NCBI RefSeq assembly: GCF_000380985.1
Contig: NZ_KB905694.1
Location: 310,001 to 374,000, forward strand
Length of the DNA stretch: 64,000 nucleotides
Reading direction: 5' to 3'
From: Proteiniphilum acetatigenes DSM 18083
Lineage (GTDB): Bacteria; Bacteroidota; Bacteroidia; Bacteroidales; Dysgonomonadaceae
Shown here: positions 43,818-54,220 of the stretch, in pieces
Position numbering within the stretch: position 1 is the first letter of the stretch
Layout of the letters: each line of letters begins with the position of its first letter
Made by a program: the position numbers and the translations under genes
Notes under the pieces: generated by a model
The model's database searches: none
What the model was told of the DNA's origin: nothing
The model's input: the letters and a program-made list of their open reading frames with translations, nothing else

Positions 43818-44525
43818 TTAAAACACTTTAATATAGTAGGTCAGTTTCGCCTCGATCACACGGGAGGCCGAACGGGAAAAATAGGCTTCCTCGCTACGAC
43901 GACTGGTAAAAATATCACCCAGTCCGAAATAGTAGCGTCCCTCCAGGTCAAAATCACCAATACCGGTTTTCAACTCCATCCCTATTCCTCCGACTAAGCC
44001 ATAATCTATCCGTTTCAGTTCATATATTCCCTCGTACTGCATCCCGATTCTCAGTTCGGGATCTTCAGCTCTCCTTGCCTCCAGATCCTCCGCCAATGCC
44101 TGGCTCATTTTCTGGCTATCGCCAACCAGCAGAGATATCTGCGGACCGAGATTCAGGATAAAGCGTGTTTTTTCTCCAGCATAGATGTGCGTCATAAATG
44201 GTATTTCAACATAGTTCAGTGTCCTGCTGTAAGAAAAATCAGAAGCCGGATCAAATTCCTCTTTCCACCCCCGTTGTGCATAGTTGACCTCCACAACAAG
44301 TCCCAGATTTTTTTCAGAAATATATTTCGCCGAGATACCTCCAAAGACTCCCTGCTTGAAAGCCAATGGTACAGCCGGTACAAAATCCACTTTCGAGAAA
44401 AGGGGACCTCCTCCGGCTCCAATATACAATTCGCCTTTGAATGTTTCCTTCTTCTGGGCATACGATGAGGAAACACCGAGAAAGAGTAAAAAACATACAA
44501 CAACAGGTTTAAGAAAGGATTTCAT
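43818..44525 (-). CDS. PorT-type outer-membrane beta-barrel protein
   Basis: 235 residues. A signal peptide (MKSFLKPVVVCFLLFLGVS, cleavage near SSYAQ) is followed by alternating beta-strands (LYIGAGGGPLFSKVDF, EVNYAQRGWKEEF) and a C-terminal strand KLTYYIKVF, as in small Bacteroidetes porin-like barrels. It lies 61-97 bases downstream of the LysM gene on the same strand, so it is probably co-transcribed. The role is unknown. Confidence 0.82.
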   Translation of the reverse strand: MKSFLKPVVVCFLLFLGVSSSYAQKKETFKGELYIGAGGGPLFSKVDFVPAVPLAFKQGVFGGISAKYISEKNLGLVVEVNYAQRGWKEEFDPASDFSYSRTLNYVEIPFMTHIYAGEKTRFILNLGPQISLLVGDSQKMSQALAEDLEARRAEDPELRIGMQYEGIYELKRIDYGLVGGIGMELKTGIGDFDLEGRYYFGLGDIFTSRRSEEAYFSRSASRVIEAKLTYYIKVF

Positions 44526-44586
44526 CGGTTTTGTCTGTTTTGATGATTTGGGAATGTTCCCGGTTTATTACTCAGGCTTCAATATT

Positions 44587-46623
44587 CTATCGGCTTTTAT
44601 CTGTCTTGATGATTCGGCCGTCTGTACCATAATTAATCAGATACAATCCGGTATTAATGAAACCGCCCCAATTATTGGGTCGCTCGAAATAGAACGGGAA
44701 TTGTAATGAATTTACATTCACCCGTTCGATATTTTGCTCGAAATTATTGCCATATCTATGCAGTGCCGTCAGAAAAAACAGCCCCGTATCGTATCCCCAC
44801 ATACCGTAGCTCGGGAATGTTTCCAGAAGATCTCTGCCGTACCATTTGCGGAAATTGGTTTTGAATGCTTCCACATCACGACTTTGCTCATTGGCAAAGA
44901 AAGGTGCAAAGATATAAGTATCAAACAGGCTGTAATCCTCTTTCAGGTTAGAATAGGCCTGCCAGTCAGGATAACCGAACAGGCGTATGGCAAAACCGGA
45001 ATCAGATTCCATAGTCTTCTTTAACTCATCCGTTATCTGACGCAGCAACCCGGAGTCACCGCTGGTAGGCACAATTACATTCTCCTTACTCCTGCTCAGC
45101 AACGCAAGGATTGTGCTACCAAGTGTAGTTGTGGCGTTCAGCGTCTCATATCTGACGTTATTCTTGCGAAGATCATTTTGCAACAAGGAAACGAACTCAT
45201 TCTTATCATTTCCTCCTCCCTGCACAAATATGATATTGGCATTGCGGAACGTCTGTAGGAAAACAGAAGAGGCTTTCGTATAGGTCAGATGCTGCATCGG
45301 ATTCACCTGGAATATATTCCCGTTGTTTAACACCTCTCCGTTACTCTGCGAGAACGGTACCACATATTTCATATTGTGGGATATTGAAAAATCTGAAAGG
45401 ATCTTGATTTGTGCATCATTTACACCTCCGATAATCAGATTGAGCGATTGCATCTCCATTGTACCGAGCAAACTCTGCAACTTCTTCGTATCATCCCCCT
45501 TACCGATCTCAAAAACATACAACTCTATATTGGCTCCGTCGTTTTTCATTTTTTCCACCGCCAGCAAAAAGCCCTCGTAATACTCCTGGAGTCGCAGGTG
45601 CGATCCCCTTGTCTCATCGAGGAATGGCAACAGTAATCCCACTTTCATCACATTGACCCTCTCCGACGGAATAGGTTGGCTAAGTAATCGGTTCGCTTCA
45701 TTTGCATTCGATCTGGAATCATCTTCGACAAGACTCCTTTTCACAGGAACAAACAACTCCATATTGGTCTTCAGTCCTCCCGAGAGCATTGGATTCAACC
45801 GTTGGATCTCCTGAACTTCCACATTATACCGTCTTGCAATACTATAGAGGGTTTCGCCTCTGTTGACTGTATGGATAATATTGGTGGTCTGCTCTTCATA
45901 GGGTAAGATCACCTCATACGATTCGAAAAAAGGAATGCGAATGGTCTTCCCAATCTGGAATGTCTCTACCGACAGTCCGGGGTTTGCCCTCATCACATCC
46001 TCCGGCTTCAGGGAATAGGTTCTCGATACAGAATAAAGCGTCTCTTTAGGGAGTATGGTATGGTAGCGATAGTTTTCTTCCTTTTCCTGACTGATAACAC
46101 GGCGTTGCGGGATAATAAGCACCTGGCCTTCGGCAATTCCTTCCCTGGCTCCCGGATTAAGACGGAATATCTCATCTACTGTAGTATGATACATCTTGGC
46201 AATACCATACACTGTTTCTCCAATGACTACGGTATGTTGAAATGCCGTATTCTGGTCTGCCGGCGGCGACTGGGGAGAACGGAAAGCCTGGGGGGACGAG
46301 GGGGACTGGGGTGAGTTTGAACGCGGGGAAACGGACGTACCCTGGCTTCTGCCCTCTCGGGCGACCGGGATTAATAGTTTCTGACCGTTTTGCAGACCTC
46401 TCTCCGCTCCGGGGTTATGACGCAGAATATCGGCTACTGATACCGAAAATGTACGTGAAATAGCATAGAGCCCTTCTCCCGATTGAACGTTGTATTCATA
46501 ATAAGTCTGCCCGTTCACTTCTACTGTCTTGTACTTTAGATCCTGTGCCTGAAGTGAAAAAAGTGATATGCTTAAGAAAAGAACAACCGAAAATATTTTA
46601 CTCAGATTAAACCTGTTATGCAT
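44587..46623 (-). CDS. Four-LysM protein with periplasmic ligand-binding domain
   Basis: 678 residues from the ATG at 46623; the frame four codons longer starts at TTG. A signal peptide is followed by four LysM repeats (about 30-75, 125-170, 185-230, 248-292; e.g. RGETLYSIARRYNVEVQEI) and a Pro/Ser linker between the first two. The C-terminal 370 residues resemble type I amino-acid/branched-chain periplasmic binding proteins (MKVGLLLPFLDETRG, NLIIGGVNDAQIKIL). No ABC transporter is next to it. It probably binds peptidoglycan and a muropeptide or related ligand; this is inference. Confidence 0.87.
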   Translation of the reverse strand: MHNRFNLSKIFSVVLFLSISLFSLQAQDLKYKTVEVNGQTYYEYNVQSGEGLYAISRTFSVSVADILRHNPGAERGLQNGQKLLIPVAREGRSQGTSVSPRSNSPQSPSSPQAFRSPQSPPADQNTAFQHTVVIGETVYGIAKMYHTTVDEIFRLNPGAREGIAEGQVLIIPQRRVISQEKEENYRYHTILPKETLYSVSRTYSLKPEDVMRANPGLSVETFQIGKTIRIPFFESYEVILPYEEQTTNIIHTVNRGETLYSIARRYNVEVQEIQRLNPMLSGGLKTNMELFVPVKRSLVEDDSRSNANEANRLLSQPIPSERVNVMKVGLLLPFLDETRGSHLRLQEYYEGFLLAVEKMKNDGANIELYVFEIGKGDDTKKLQSLLGTMEMQSLNLIIGGVNDAQIKILSDFSISHNMKYVVPFSQSNGEVLNNGNIFQVNPMQHLTYTKASSVFLQTFRNANIIFVQGGGNDKNEFVSLLQNDLRKNNVRYETLNATTTLGSTILALLSRSKENVIVPTSGDSGLLRQITDELKKTMESDSGFAIRLFGYPDWQAYSNLKEDYSLFDTYIFAPFFANEQSRDVEAFKTNFRKWYGRDLLETFPSYGMWGYDTGLFFLTALHRYGNNFEQNIERVNVNSLQFPFYFERPNNWGGFINTGLYLINYGTDGRIIKTDKSR

Positions 46624-46643
46624 CTTTAGTTTCAATTTATATG

Positions 46644-46660
46644 AGTTGTTATATACAACT
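46644..46660. promoter_or_regulatory. Palindrome between promoter and LysM gene
   Basis: AGTTGTTATATACAACT has perfect 6-base arms around TATAT. It lies between a minus-strand -7 box TATTTTTG (46670-46677) and the start codon at 46623, a position suitable for an operator or a leader hairpin. The -33 region is weak. Confidence 0.4.
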
Positions 46661-46839
46661 TTTAACGCACAAAAATAGAAATATTATTTGGATTTATACT
46701 TTATGGTGATGAAATGCAATGAACAGTTTGACAGTAATTATAACAATTTAAACACAATTAGGTTTGTTGTTAGACTTTCGCGAATATAACAAGAAAAATG
46801 TATTTCAACTAAAGCGTCGCCTTTTAGATGAATTTGTCA

Positions 46840-48375
46840 TTAAAAAGGCAATGGGTCATTTCCCTGCGGTACAAGACCCGGGGAGGAGAAAGATGAATCC
46901 ACGGATGAGTCGGCCGGTTTAGACTGTGCATTCATCCTCGAAGGACGTTCTACATAATTCCTGCCTACAGCATAATCATCCAGATTCTGGAAACGGGCAT
47001 ACTCATTATCGAAACGCATACTGGCAATACCGGTAGGTCCGTTACGATGCTTTGCCACAATGATCTCGGCGATACCTACCAACGAATTGCCCCGCTCATC
47101 TTCAGTAATCCTGTAATATTCGGGACGGTGAATGAAACATACAATGTCGGCATCCTGCTCAATCGCACCCGACTCACGCAGGTCAGCTAACTGCGGCCTT
47201 TTGCCTTCATGCCCCTGGCGTGATTCTACTCCACGGTTCAACTGCGACAGGGCGATAATGGGGATATTCAGCTCTTTGGCTAACCCTTTCAATGACCGGG
47301 AGATCATACTTACCTCCTGCTCACGGCTACCAAAACTCATTCCACTTGCATTCATCAACTGCAGGTAGTCGATGATCAGTATTTGCACACCATGTTCGCG
47401 GACTAACCGTCGCGCTTTGGTACGCAACTCAAACACCGACAAACTGGGTGTATCGTCGATATAAATAGGCGCATTATAAAGAAACTTATGGTTCTTGTCG
47501 AGCCGTTCCCATTCATCTTCCGAAAGGCGACCGCTTTTGATACTCTCTCCCTTTATCTGGCATACATTCACGATTAACCTGTTGACCAACTGCACGTTCG
47601 ACATCTCAAGCGAAAAAACACCGACTGGCTGCTCGAAATCGAGCGCCATATTTTTCGCCATCGACAATACAAAGGCAGTCTTCCCCATGGCAGGACGTGC
47701 AGCAATAATCACCAAATCGGATCTCTGCCATCCCGACGTAAGTTTATCCAATTCCTTGAAACCGGTGGGCAAACCGCTCATCCCGTCTTTCCGGTTAGCC
47801 GCCAGCTGAATATTATTCATCGCTTCACGGATAACCGGATTGATCTGGATCACATCCTTTTTCACATTCCGCTGCGAAATTTCAAACAGGCGCCCTTCGG
47901 TCTCCTGCATGAGATCATCCACATCCACCGTCTCATCAAAAGCCTGCTGCGACACATCCGAAGAGAAAGCAATCAATTCTCTCGCCATGGATTTCTGCGC
48001 AATAATACGGGCATGATATTCTATATGTGCGGCAGAGGCTACTTTTTCCGACAGTTCGGCAATATAGACCGCCCCTCCGGCAGTCTCCAACTCACCCCGA
48101 CGCTTCAGTTCCTCTACAACCGTCAGCACATCCACCGGCTTTTGTTGCATAGCAAGCCCCTGAATGGAATCATAGATCAACTGGTGAGAAGGGTCATAAA
48201 AGCTTTCCGGCTTCAATATCTCACTGACAACTGAATAGGCATCTTTTTCGAGCATCAGCGCCCCCAGCACTGCTTCCTCCAATTCTCTCGCCTGAGGGGG
48301 TAACTTGCCGATATCAGGTGCAGCAACCGCTTTTTCAACTACTTTTACCGCGGATTTTCTTTTTTGTCTTTCCAT
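46840..48375 (-). CDS. dnaB: Replicative DNA helicase
   Basis: 511 residues. N-terminal primase-binding helical domain (about 20-125: PPQARELEEAVLGALML), linker, and RecA-like domain with Walker A ARPAMGKTAF and Walker B ILIIDYLQLM; the arginine-finger/DNA-binding region includes KHRNGPTG. The length is normal, with no intein. A Ser/Pro-rich tail follows. It is transcribed alone; upstream lies a possible -7 box TACCTTTA (48403-48410). Confidence 0.97.
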   Translation of the reverse strand: MERQKRKSAVKVVEKAVAAPDIGKLPPQARELEEAVLGALMLEKDAYSVVSEILKPESFYDPSHQLIYDSIQGLAMQQKPVDVLTVVEELKRRGELETAGGAVYIAELSEKVASAAHIEYHARIIAQKSMARELIAFSSDVSQQAFDETVDVDDLMQETEGRLFEISQRNVKKDVIQINPVIREAMNNIQLAANRKDGMSGLPTGFKELDKLTSGWQRSDLVIIAARPAMGKTAFVLSMAKNMALDFEQPVGVFSLEMSNVQLVNRLIVNVCQIKGESIKSGRLSEDEWERLDKNHKFLYNAPIYIDDTPSLSVFELRTKARRLVREHGVQILIIDYLQLMNASGMSFGSREQEVSMISRSLKGLAKELNIPIIALSQLNRGVESRQGHEGKRPQLADLRESGAIEQDADIVCFIHRPEYYRITEDERGNSLVGIAEIIVAKHRNGPTGIASMRFDNEYARFQNLDDYAVGRNYVERPSRMNAQSKPADSSVDSSFSSPGLVPQGNDPLPF

Positions 48376-48730
48376 CTCTATAGGTTTTTGCTAAAAGGAC
48401 TGTAAAGGTAGGGAGTAATTTGTTCCTGCGGGAATTTTTAATCTCTATTCTTTCCTAAAAGTTATAAACACGGTGTTGAAAACTTGTTGAACTATCAAAA
48501 GATGGAAAGGTGGAAAGGTGGAATGGGAAAGGTGGGAAGATTGACTTGCCTGTTGATGAAAGACAAGGGGGTTGTAAAGGAGTAAGAAGCAAGGAGAGTA
48601 AGAGGTATAAGGAAGAAAATAAATAAAAAATGAAGAATTTTCCAAGGATAATTTTGTATCTTTACGCATCATCATCTGTTCATTCAGGATTATACAATAT
48701 AGAGGACTACAACACTTTAAAATTAAATTT
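48376..48730. other. dnaB-catalase intergenic region
   Basis: 355 bases without a gene, between divergent genes. It holds a purine-rich tract at about 48497-48610 made of GGAAAGGT- and AAGGAG-type phrases. Upstream of the catalase gene lies TTTTGTATCTTTACG (about 48652-48666), a weak -7-like TATCTTTA on the plus strand. Confidence 0.45.
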
Positions 48731-50239
48731 ATGGATGCAGAAGAATTGAAAAAACAGAAAGACAAGACGGATCAACGGAAAATGACCACCGTTGCAGGTG
48801 CGCCGGTCGGCAACAACCAGGATTCAATGACGGCAGGCCCGCGGGGGCCAATGATGCTGCAGGATGTATGGTTTTTGGAAAAAATGGCACACTTCGACCG
48901 GGAGGTAATTCCCGAAAGGCGTATGCATGCGAAAGGATCGGGTGCATTCGGCACGTTTACCGTAACCCATGACATTACTCAGTACACGAAAGCCAGGATC
49001 TTTTCGGAAATAGGCAAAAAGACGGAAATGTTCGTTCGGTTTTCTACTGTTGCTGGTGAGCGTGGCGCGGCAGATGCCGAGAGAGACATCCGCGGTTTCG
49101 CAATGAAATTCTATACGGAAGAAGGCAACTGGGATTTGGTAGGCAACAACACACCGGTCTTCTTTTTCCGGGATCCGTTGAAATTTATCGACCTGAACCA
49201 TGCGGTAAAACGTGATCCGCACACCAATCTGCGCAGTCCCAACAACAACTGGGACTTCTGGACGAACCTCCCCGAAGCGCTCCATCAGGTAACCATCACC
49301 ATGAGCGACAGGGGCATTCCCCGCAGCTATCGTCACATGCACGGATTCGGAAGCCATACGTTCAGCTTTATCAACGCCGAAAACGTACGCCATTGGGTAA
49401 AATTCCATTTTGTCTCGCAGCAGGGAATAGAGAACCTTACTGACGCGGAAGCTGAAATGGTGGTGGGAAAAGACCGGGAAAGTCATCAGCGGGATCTGTT
49501 CGAAGCCATCGGCAACGGCAATTTCCCGAAATGGAAACTCTATGTGCAGATCATGACCGAAGAACAGGCTGAAAATATGCCATACAACCCGTTCGATCTT
49601 ACCAAGGTATGGTATAAAGGAGACTTTCCACTTATTCCGGTAGGGGAATTTGAATTGAACCGTAATCCCGATAATTATTTCCAAGATGTGGAACAGGCTG
49701 CCTTTAACCCGGCCAATGTGGTACCGGGTATAGGCTTCTCTCCCGACAGGATGCTGCAGGGACGCCTTTTCTCTTACGGTGACGCTCATCGCTACCGTCT
49801 CGGGGTGAACCATCACCAGATTCCGGTAAACTATCCCAAAGGCGTCGATAAAGCAAACTACCATCCCTTCCACCGCGACGGACAAATGCGCGTAGATGGA
49901 AACCAGGGCGCTACCCTGCATTATGAGCCGAACAGCTACAATGTATGGCAGGAGCAACCCGAATATGATGAACCAATACAAAAGGTAGACGGTGACATCA
50001 AACGGTGGAATTTCCGCGAAGACGATGATAACTACTACGAACAGCCGGGCAAACTGTTCCGACTGATGACGCCCGATGCACAGCAACGTCTTTTTGAAAA
50101 CACGGCACGGAACATGGGTTCCAGTGACGAGATTATCAAGATCCGGCATATCGGCAACTGCTATAAGGCCGATCCGGCCTACGGAAGAGGGGTGGCAGAC
50201 GCGCTGGGTATCCCGTACGGAAAAGCAGGTATCGAATAG
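48731..50239 (+). CDS. kat: Monofunctional heme catalase
   Basis: 502 residues, clade of small-subunit catalases. Catalytic His66 in [12 protein letters not shown], the distal Asn in [12 protein letters not shown] near 139, [10 protein letters not shown], and the heme-ligand Tyr in [14 protein letters not shown] are all present. It breaks down hydrogen peroxide in the cytoplasm. A 484-codon open frame on the other strand is a shadow. A strong terminator follows. Confidence 0.97.
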   Translation: MDAEELKKQKDKTDQRKMTTVAGAPVGNNQDSMTAGPRGPMMLQDVWFLEKMAHFDREVIPERRMHAKGSGAFGTFTVTHDITQYTKARIFSEIGKKTEMFVRFSTVAGERGAADAERDIRGFAMKFYTEEGNWDLVGNNTPVFFFRDPLKFIDLNHAVKRDPHTNLRSPNNNWDFWTNLPEALHQVTITMSDRGIPRSYRHMHGFGSHTFSFINAENVRHWVKFHFVSQQGIENLTDAEAEMVVGKDRESHQRDLFEAIGNGNFPKWKLYVQIMTEEQAENMPYNPFDLTKVWYKGDFPLIPVGEFELNRNPDNYFQDVEQAAFNPANVVPGIGFSPDRMLQGRLFSYGDAHRYRLGVNHHQIPVNYPKGVDKANYHPFHRDGQMRVDGNQGATLHYEPNSYNVWQEQPEYDEPIQKVDGDIKRWNFREDDDNYYEQPGKLFRLMTPDAQQRLFENTARNMGSSDEIIKIRHIGNCYKADPAYGRGVADALGIPYGKAGIE

Positions 50240-50261
50240 AAGTAACGTTGACATACCGGGT

Positions 50262-50301
50262 AAAAGAGGATATATCACTATGTGATTTTATCCTCTTTTT
50301 T
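50262..50301 (+). terminator. Terminator of the catalase gene
   Basis: Stem AAAAGAGGATA (50262-50272) / TATCCTCTTTT (50289-50299) with an inner ATCAC/GTGAT stem, followed by a T-run. Confidence 0.85.
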
Positions 50302-50416
50302 ATTACTAATTTCGATAGACGACATGAATAAAATACAAACGAATTTCAATTCGACATTGGGCAGATACATCCTATGATTTATTTTGCTAATTTTACAAGT
50401 AAAAAAGATCACACTC

Positions 50417-51130
50417 ATGAAAGAGATTCCATCCTTTACGGGATTTAAGCCCGAAACCGTACGGTTTTTACAGGAGCTGAAAGAAAACAATTATAAACAA
50501 TGGTTCGACGAACACAAAACCGTCTATCAGGAAGTGCTGCTGGAACCGTTCCGCGCGCTGGGAGCCATGCTCTCACCCGCCATGTACAATATTGATCCGA
50601 TGTTCGACCTGAGACCGCAAAAAATGCTTTCACGCATTTACCGCGATATCCGGTTTTCTTCGAACAAAGACCCGTACAAAACCAGTATGTGGCTGAATTT
50701 TCAGCGTATGACCACACATTGGGAGAATTTTCCCGGTTATTTTGCCGAATTCAGCGACGAATATTTCATGTACGGAATGGGGCTTTTTATGCCCAAACGG
50801 AAAGTAATAGACCATCTGAGAGAGGAGATTGGATATAATCCCGAATCGTTCAAAGAGATGGCACAAACAGCATTGGATACGGGATTCGAGGTAGCCGGAG
50901 AAACCTATAAACGTCCGCTGTCCAATGATCTCCCCGAGTTCTATCAGCCCTGGATGCAACGCAAAAACGTATATGTGATCAAAACCCTGCCACTGACGGA
51001 CAAACGGTTGTTCAACGAAGCTATCGCACTTCAGTTGATAGAGGACTTCACACAAATTGCCGACCTCTACCATTTTATGGCGGAAATCGTACAGGAAACG
51101 GTATCTCCAGACCATTACAAAGATATTTAA
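50417..51130 (+). CDS. DUF2461 (TIGR02453 family) protein
   Basis: 237 residues from the ATG at 50417; the frame extends 11 codons further upstream without support. Family phrases: FLQELKENNYKQWFDEHK at the N-terminus, RIYRDIRFSSNKDPYKT, and a C-terminal ...LPLTDKRLFNEAIALQLIEDF region. The function is unknown; the fold is alpha/beta and the protein is widespread in bacteria. Confidence 0.9.
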   Translation: MKEIPSFTGFKPETVRFLQELKENNYKQWFDEHKTVYQEVLLEPFRALGAMLSPAMYNIDPMFDLRPQKMLSRIYRDIRFSSNKDPYKTSMWLNFQRMTTHWENFPGYFAEFSDEYFMYGMGLFMPKRKVIDHLREEIGYNPESFKEMAQTALDTGFEVAGETYKRPLSNDLPEFYQPWMQRKNVYVIKTLPLTDKRLFNEAIALQLIEDFTQIADLYHFMAEIVQETVSPDHYKDI

Positions 51131-51184
51131 CGCGTCAAAACTCTTTATAACTGATATTAACTTAGGATATCAACCCCGGTATAT

Positions 51185-51192
51185 TAACTTTG
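51185..51192 (+). promoter_or_regulatory. -7 box for the DsbD-like gene
   Basis: TAACTTTG followed by TC fits TAnnTTTG, 33 bases before the start codon. The -33 region (TTAACTTAGG at about 51157) is poor. Confidence 0.5.
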
Positions 51193-51224
51193 TCGCTTAA
51201 TTTCAAAAGAATATAGTCATCGTT

Positions 51225-53255
51225 ATGAAAAAAATAGCAACCATTCTCTTTGGTTTTCTCTTTCTCTTTACGGCTTTTATATCTGCCCAGGATATAATCA
51301 CCTGGGATTTCGCCCTTGAAGATGCCGGAAACGGGGAGGTCAACATCATTGCCAAGGTTTCTGTCCAGCAGGGATGGTATATGTACGACACGAAGATACC
51401 GGATGGAGGTCCCAACCCCACCATGATCGAATTCGACAAGATAACCGGCGCGGAAGCGGTCGGCGAATTCCAGTCAGTCGATAAGAAAGCGACAGTGAAA
51501 CATGACGAGATTTTCGGAATGGAGATTGGCACCTTTACCGGTTCCGTCACTTTTGCCCAACGGATGAAAATAACCAACAAGGCCGGCTTTTCCATCGAAG
51601 GGAACGTGCGTGCACAGGCATGTAACGACCAGACATGCACACCTCCGTTACCGGTAGATTTCTCATTCGCTGCATCCGACCTGCCCGCTTCGGTAACAGT
51701 AGCCGGAAGCACATCCACCGGAGAGAGCACCTTGCCTTCCACTCCTGCGGAAACAGAAGTATCGGCAGATACAACAGAAGAAATAATTGGCCCGGATACC
51801 CCGGTCTCTTTAACCAGTGCCGACAGGGAACAGCTCTGGTCGCCGGTCATTGAAGAGCTGAACGCGCTTGGGGCGGACGATCATGCCGACGCCTCCCTGT
51901 GGAGCATCTTCCTGAAAGGTCTTTTGTGGGGCTTTGCCGCACTGATTACCCCCTGTGTCTGGCCGATGATCCCCATTACGGTCAGTTTCTTCCTGAACAG
52001 GAACAAGAAGAGCCGTAGGAAAGCCATACAGGATGCCACGATATACGGTCTCTCCATCATCATCATCTATGTGACGCTGGGGCTGATCATCACCGCTATC
52101 TTCGGTGCCGCCGCACTGAATAATATCGCTACGAGCCCGGTATTCAACCTGATCTTCTTCGCCCTGCTCATCACCTTTGCCTTTTCCTTCATGGGAGCTT
52201 TCGAGATCGTGCTTCCCTCGTCATGGACCAATAAGATGGACAGTAAGGTGGACAGCACCACGGGGATTATCAGCCTGTTTTTCATGGCATTTACCCTGGC
52301 ACTGGTTTCCTTCTCCTGCACAGGTCCGATCATTGGATGGTTGTTGGTGGATGCCGCCACACAGGGCAACTTCCTGGCTCCTGCCCTGGGCATGTTCGGC
52401 TTCGCCTTTGCCCTGGCTATACCGTTCACACTGTTTGCCATCTTCCCCTCCTGGCTCAAGACATTACCCAAGTCGGGAAGCTGGCTCAACGCTGTGAAGG
52501 TGGTGCTCGGATTCATCGTGCTGGCCGTATCCCTGAAATTTTTATCGGTGGCCGACCTCTCCGGCGGATGGGGTATCCTCAACCGTGATATATTCCTCTC
52601 GTTGTGGATCGTCATCTTCGCATTGCTGGGACTCTACCTCCTGGGAAAGATCAAACTGCACGGCGACAGTGACCTGTCTCATGTGCCTCTTTTCAGGCTC
52701 TTCCTGGCCATACTCTCCTTTGCCTTTACCATCTATCTGGTGCCCGGTTTATGGGGCGCACCGCTGAAACCTATCAGTTCCATCGTGCCGCCATTGTCGA
52801 CGCAGGATTTTAAGCTGGCGCACAACCCGATGAACCAGGTCTTCGACGATTATGAAACCGGAATGGCCTATGCCACACAGACGGGCAAGCCGGTACTGCT
52901 GGAATTTGGTGGTCACGGCTGTGTGAACTGCCACAAGATGGATGCCACCGTGCTGGCTGACGACCGTGTAAGGGAACTGATCGACGAGGAGTTCGTTTTT
53001 ATCGTGCTCATGGTGGACGAACGTACACGGCTGCCCGAGACAATCGAAGTCGATGAAAACGGAAGGACGTCAAAGCTGCGTACAGTAGGCGACAAGTGGA
53101 GTTACCTGCAGCGCCACAAGTTCGGTACCCAGTCACAACCGTTTTACGTGGTACTCGACCATAAGGGAAAACCGCTCTCCCCTTCACACGCTTATGACGA
53201 GAGTGTGGATAACTATGTGGAATTCCTGCAGACAGGATTAAAAAACTTCAAATAA
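51225..53255 (+). CDS. DsbD-like thiol:disulfide interchange protein
   Basis: 676 residues. A signal peptide is followed by an N-terminal DsbD-alpha-like domain (about 22-145, Cys pair in RAQACNDQTC), a linker, and a transmembrane CcdA-type domain (about 230-510) with the two Cys sites TPCVWPM and FSCTGP. A C-terminal thioredoxin-like domain has GCVNCHKM (CXXC). It carries electrons from the cytoplasm to periplasmic thiols. Together with the ArsR operon thioredoxin it marks an active periplasmic thiol system. Confidence 0.93.
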   Translation: MKKIATILFGFLFLFTAFISAQDIITWDFALEDAGNGEVNIIAKVSVQQGWYMYDTKIPDGGPNPTMIEFDKITGAEAVGEFQSVDKKATVKHDEIFGMEIGTFTGSVTFAQRMKITNKAGFSIEGNVRAQACNDQTCTPPLPVDFSFAASDLPASVTVAGSTSTGESTLPSTPAETEVSADTTEEIIGPDTPVSLTSADREQLWSPVIEELNALGADDHADASLWSIFLKGLLWGFAALITPCVWPMIPITVSFFLNRNKKSRRKAIQDATIYGLSIIIIYVTLGLIITAIFGAAALNNIATSPVFNLIFFALLITFAFSFMGAFEIVLPSSWTNKMDSKVDSTTGIISLFFMAFTLALVSFSCTGPIIGWLLVDAATQGNFLAPALGMFGFAFALAIPFTLFAIFPSWLKTLPKSGSWLNAVKVVLGFIVLAVSLKFLSVADLSGGWGILNRDIFLSLWIVIFALLGLYLLGKIKLHGDSDLSHVPLFRLFLAILSFAFTIYLVPGLWGAPLKPISSIVPPLSTQDFKLAHNPMNQVFDDYETGMAYATQTGKPVLLEFGGHGCVNCHKMDATVLADDRVRELIDEEFVFIVLMVDERTRLPETIEVDENGRTSKLRTVGDKWSYLQRHKFGTQSQPFYVVLDHKGKPLSPSHAYDESVDNYVEFLQTGLKNFK

Positions 53256-53274
53256 TAAACAACCAATAACATCA

Positions 53275-53308
53275 CAGAGGCGGTTCGAAACAATCGCCTC
53301 TGATTTTT
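53275..53308 (+). terminator. Terminator of the DsbD-like gene
   Basis: Stem CAGAGGCG (53275-53282) / CGCCTCTG (53295-53302) followed by ATTTTTAA. Confidence 0.8.
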
Positions 53309-53407
53309 AATATATAAGACAACCATCAGAGCTGAACTCTCCCACAACTACATAGTCTGAAAAGTCTTGGCTCTTGATTCTTGGTTCTTGTATCTATTCT
53401 CAATCAT

Positions 53408-54202
53408 ATGAACACGAAAGAACAAAAACTGGAAGCATTCGGCCGTTTGCTTGACATCATGGATGAACTGCGGGTGAAATGCCCCTGGGACAGGGAACAG
53501 ACCAACGAGAGCCTCCGGGCAAACACCATAGAGGAAACGTATGAACTGGCGGAAGCCATCCTGAGCAACGATAACAGCGAAATCAAAAAAGAACTTGGTG
53601 ACCTGTTACTGCATGTGGTATTTTATGCAAAAATAGGAGAAGAGAAACAGGCGTTCGACATAGCCGATATCTGTAATTCCCTGTGCGAGAAACTGATCTT
53701 TCGCCATCCGCATGTTTTCGGTGATCAACAGGCCGATTCCGCCGGCATGGTGGAGCAGTCGTGGGAGCAACTCAAACTGAAAGAAAAAGGAAGGAAACAT
53801 TCGGTATTGGAGGGCGTACCTGCTGCCCTTCCCGCACTGGTGAAAGCCTACCGGATCCAGGACAAAGCACGCAATGCCGGATTCGACTGGAACCAACGTC
53901 ATGATGTGTGGGATAAGGTAAAAGAGGAGTTAGGAGAATTAGAGGTCGAGATTGAAAAAATGAATAGTGACCGGATCGAAGCCGAATTCGGCGACCTGCT
54001 TTTCAGTGTCATCAACGCCGCCCGCCTCTACAAGGTAAATCCTGATAATGCGCTGGAACGCACCAACCGGAAATTCATCTACCGTTTCGACTATATGGAG
54101 AAGAAGGTAAAAGAACAGGGACGAGCGCTGAAAGATATGACGCTGGACGAGATGGAAGTGATCTGGCAAGAGGCGAAGAGAATGCAGGCGGACGACCTTT
54201 AG
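53408..54202 (+). CDS. mazG: Nucleoside triphosphate pyrophosphohydrolase
   Basis: 264 residues from the ATG at 53408, the typical long two-domain MazG. The first domain carries CPWDREQTNESLR, EETYELAEAI and ELGDLLLHVVFYA; the second has EELGELEVEI and EFGDLLFSVINAARL, with the EExxE and ExxD metal sites. It hydrolyses NTPs and dNTPs to monophosphates. It converges on the DUF2179 gene with 18 bases between. Confidence 0.95.
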   Translation: MNTKEQKLEAFGRLLDIMDELRVKCPWDREQTNESLRANTIEETYELAEAILSNDNSEIKKELGDLLLHVVFYAKIGEEKQAFDIADICNSLCEKLIFRHPHVFGDQQADSAGMVEQSWEQLKLKEKGRKHSVLEGVPAALPALVKAYRIQDKARNAGFDWNQRHDVWDKVKEELGELEVEIEKMNSDRIEAEFGDLLFSVINAARLYKVNPDNALERTNRKFIYRFDYMEKKVKEQGRALKDMTLDEMEVIWQEAKRMQADDL

Positions 54203-54220
54203 CGCCACCTTCTTCTTTCT

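Noticed and set aside
48824-50278. 484-codon open frame antisense to catalase
   Set aside because: The plus strand encodes a full catalase with all active-site motifs; the antisense frame has no known domain and is a codon-bias shadow.
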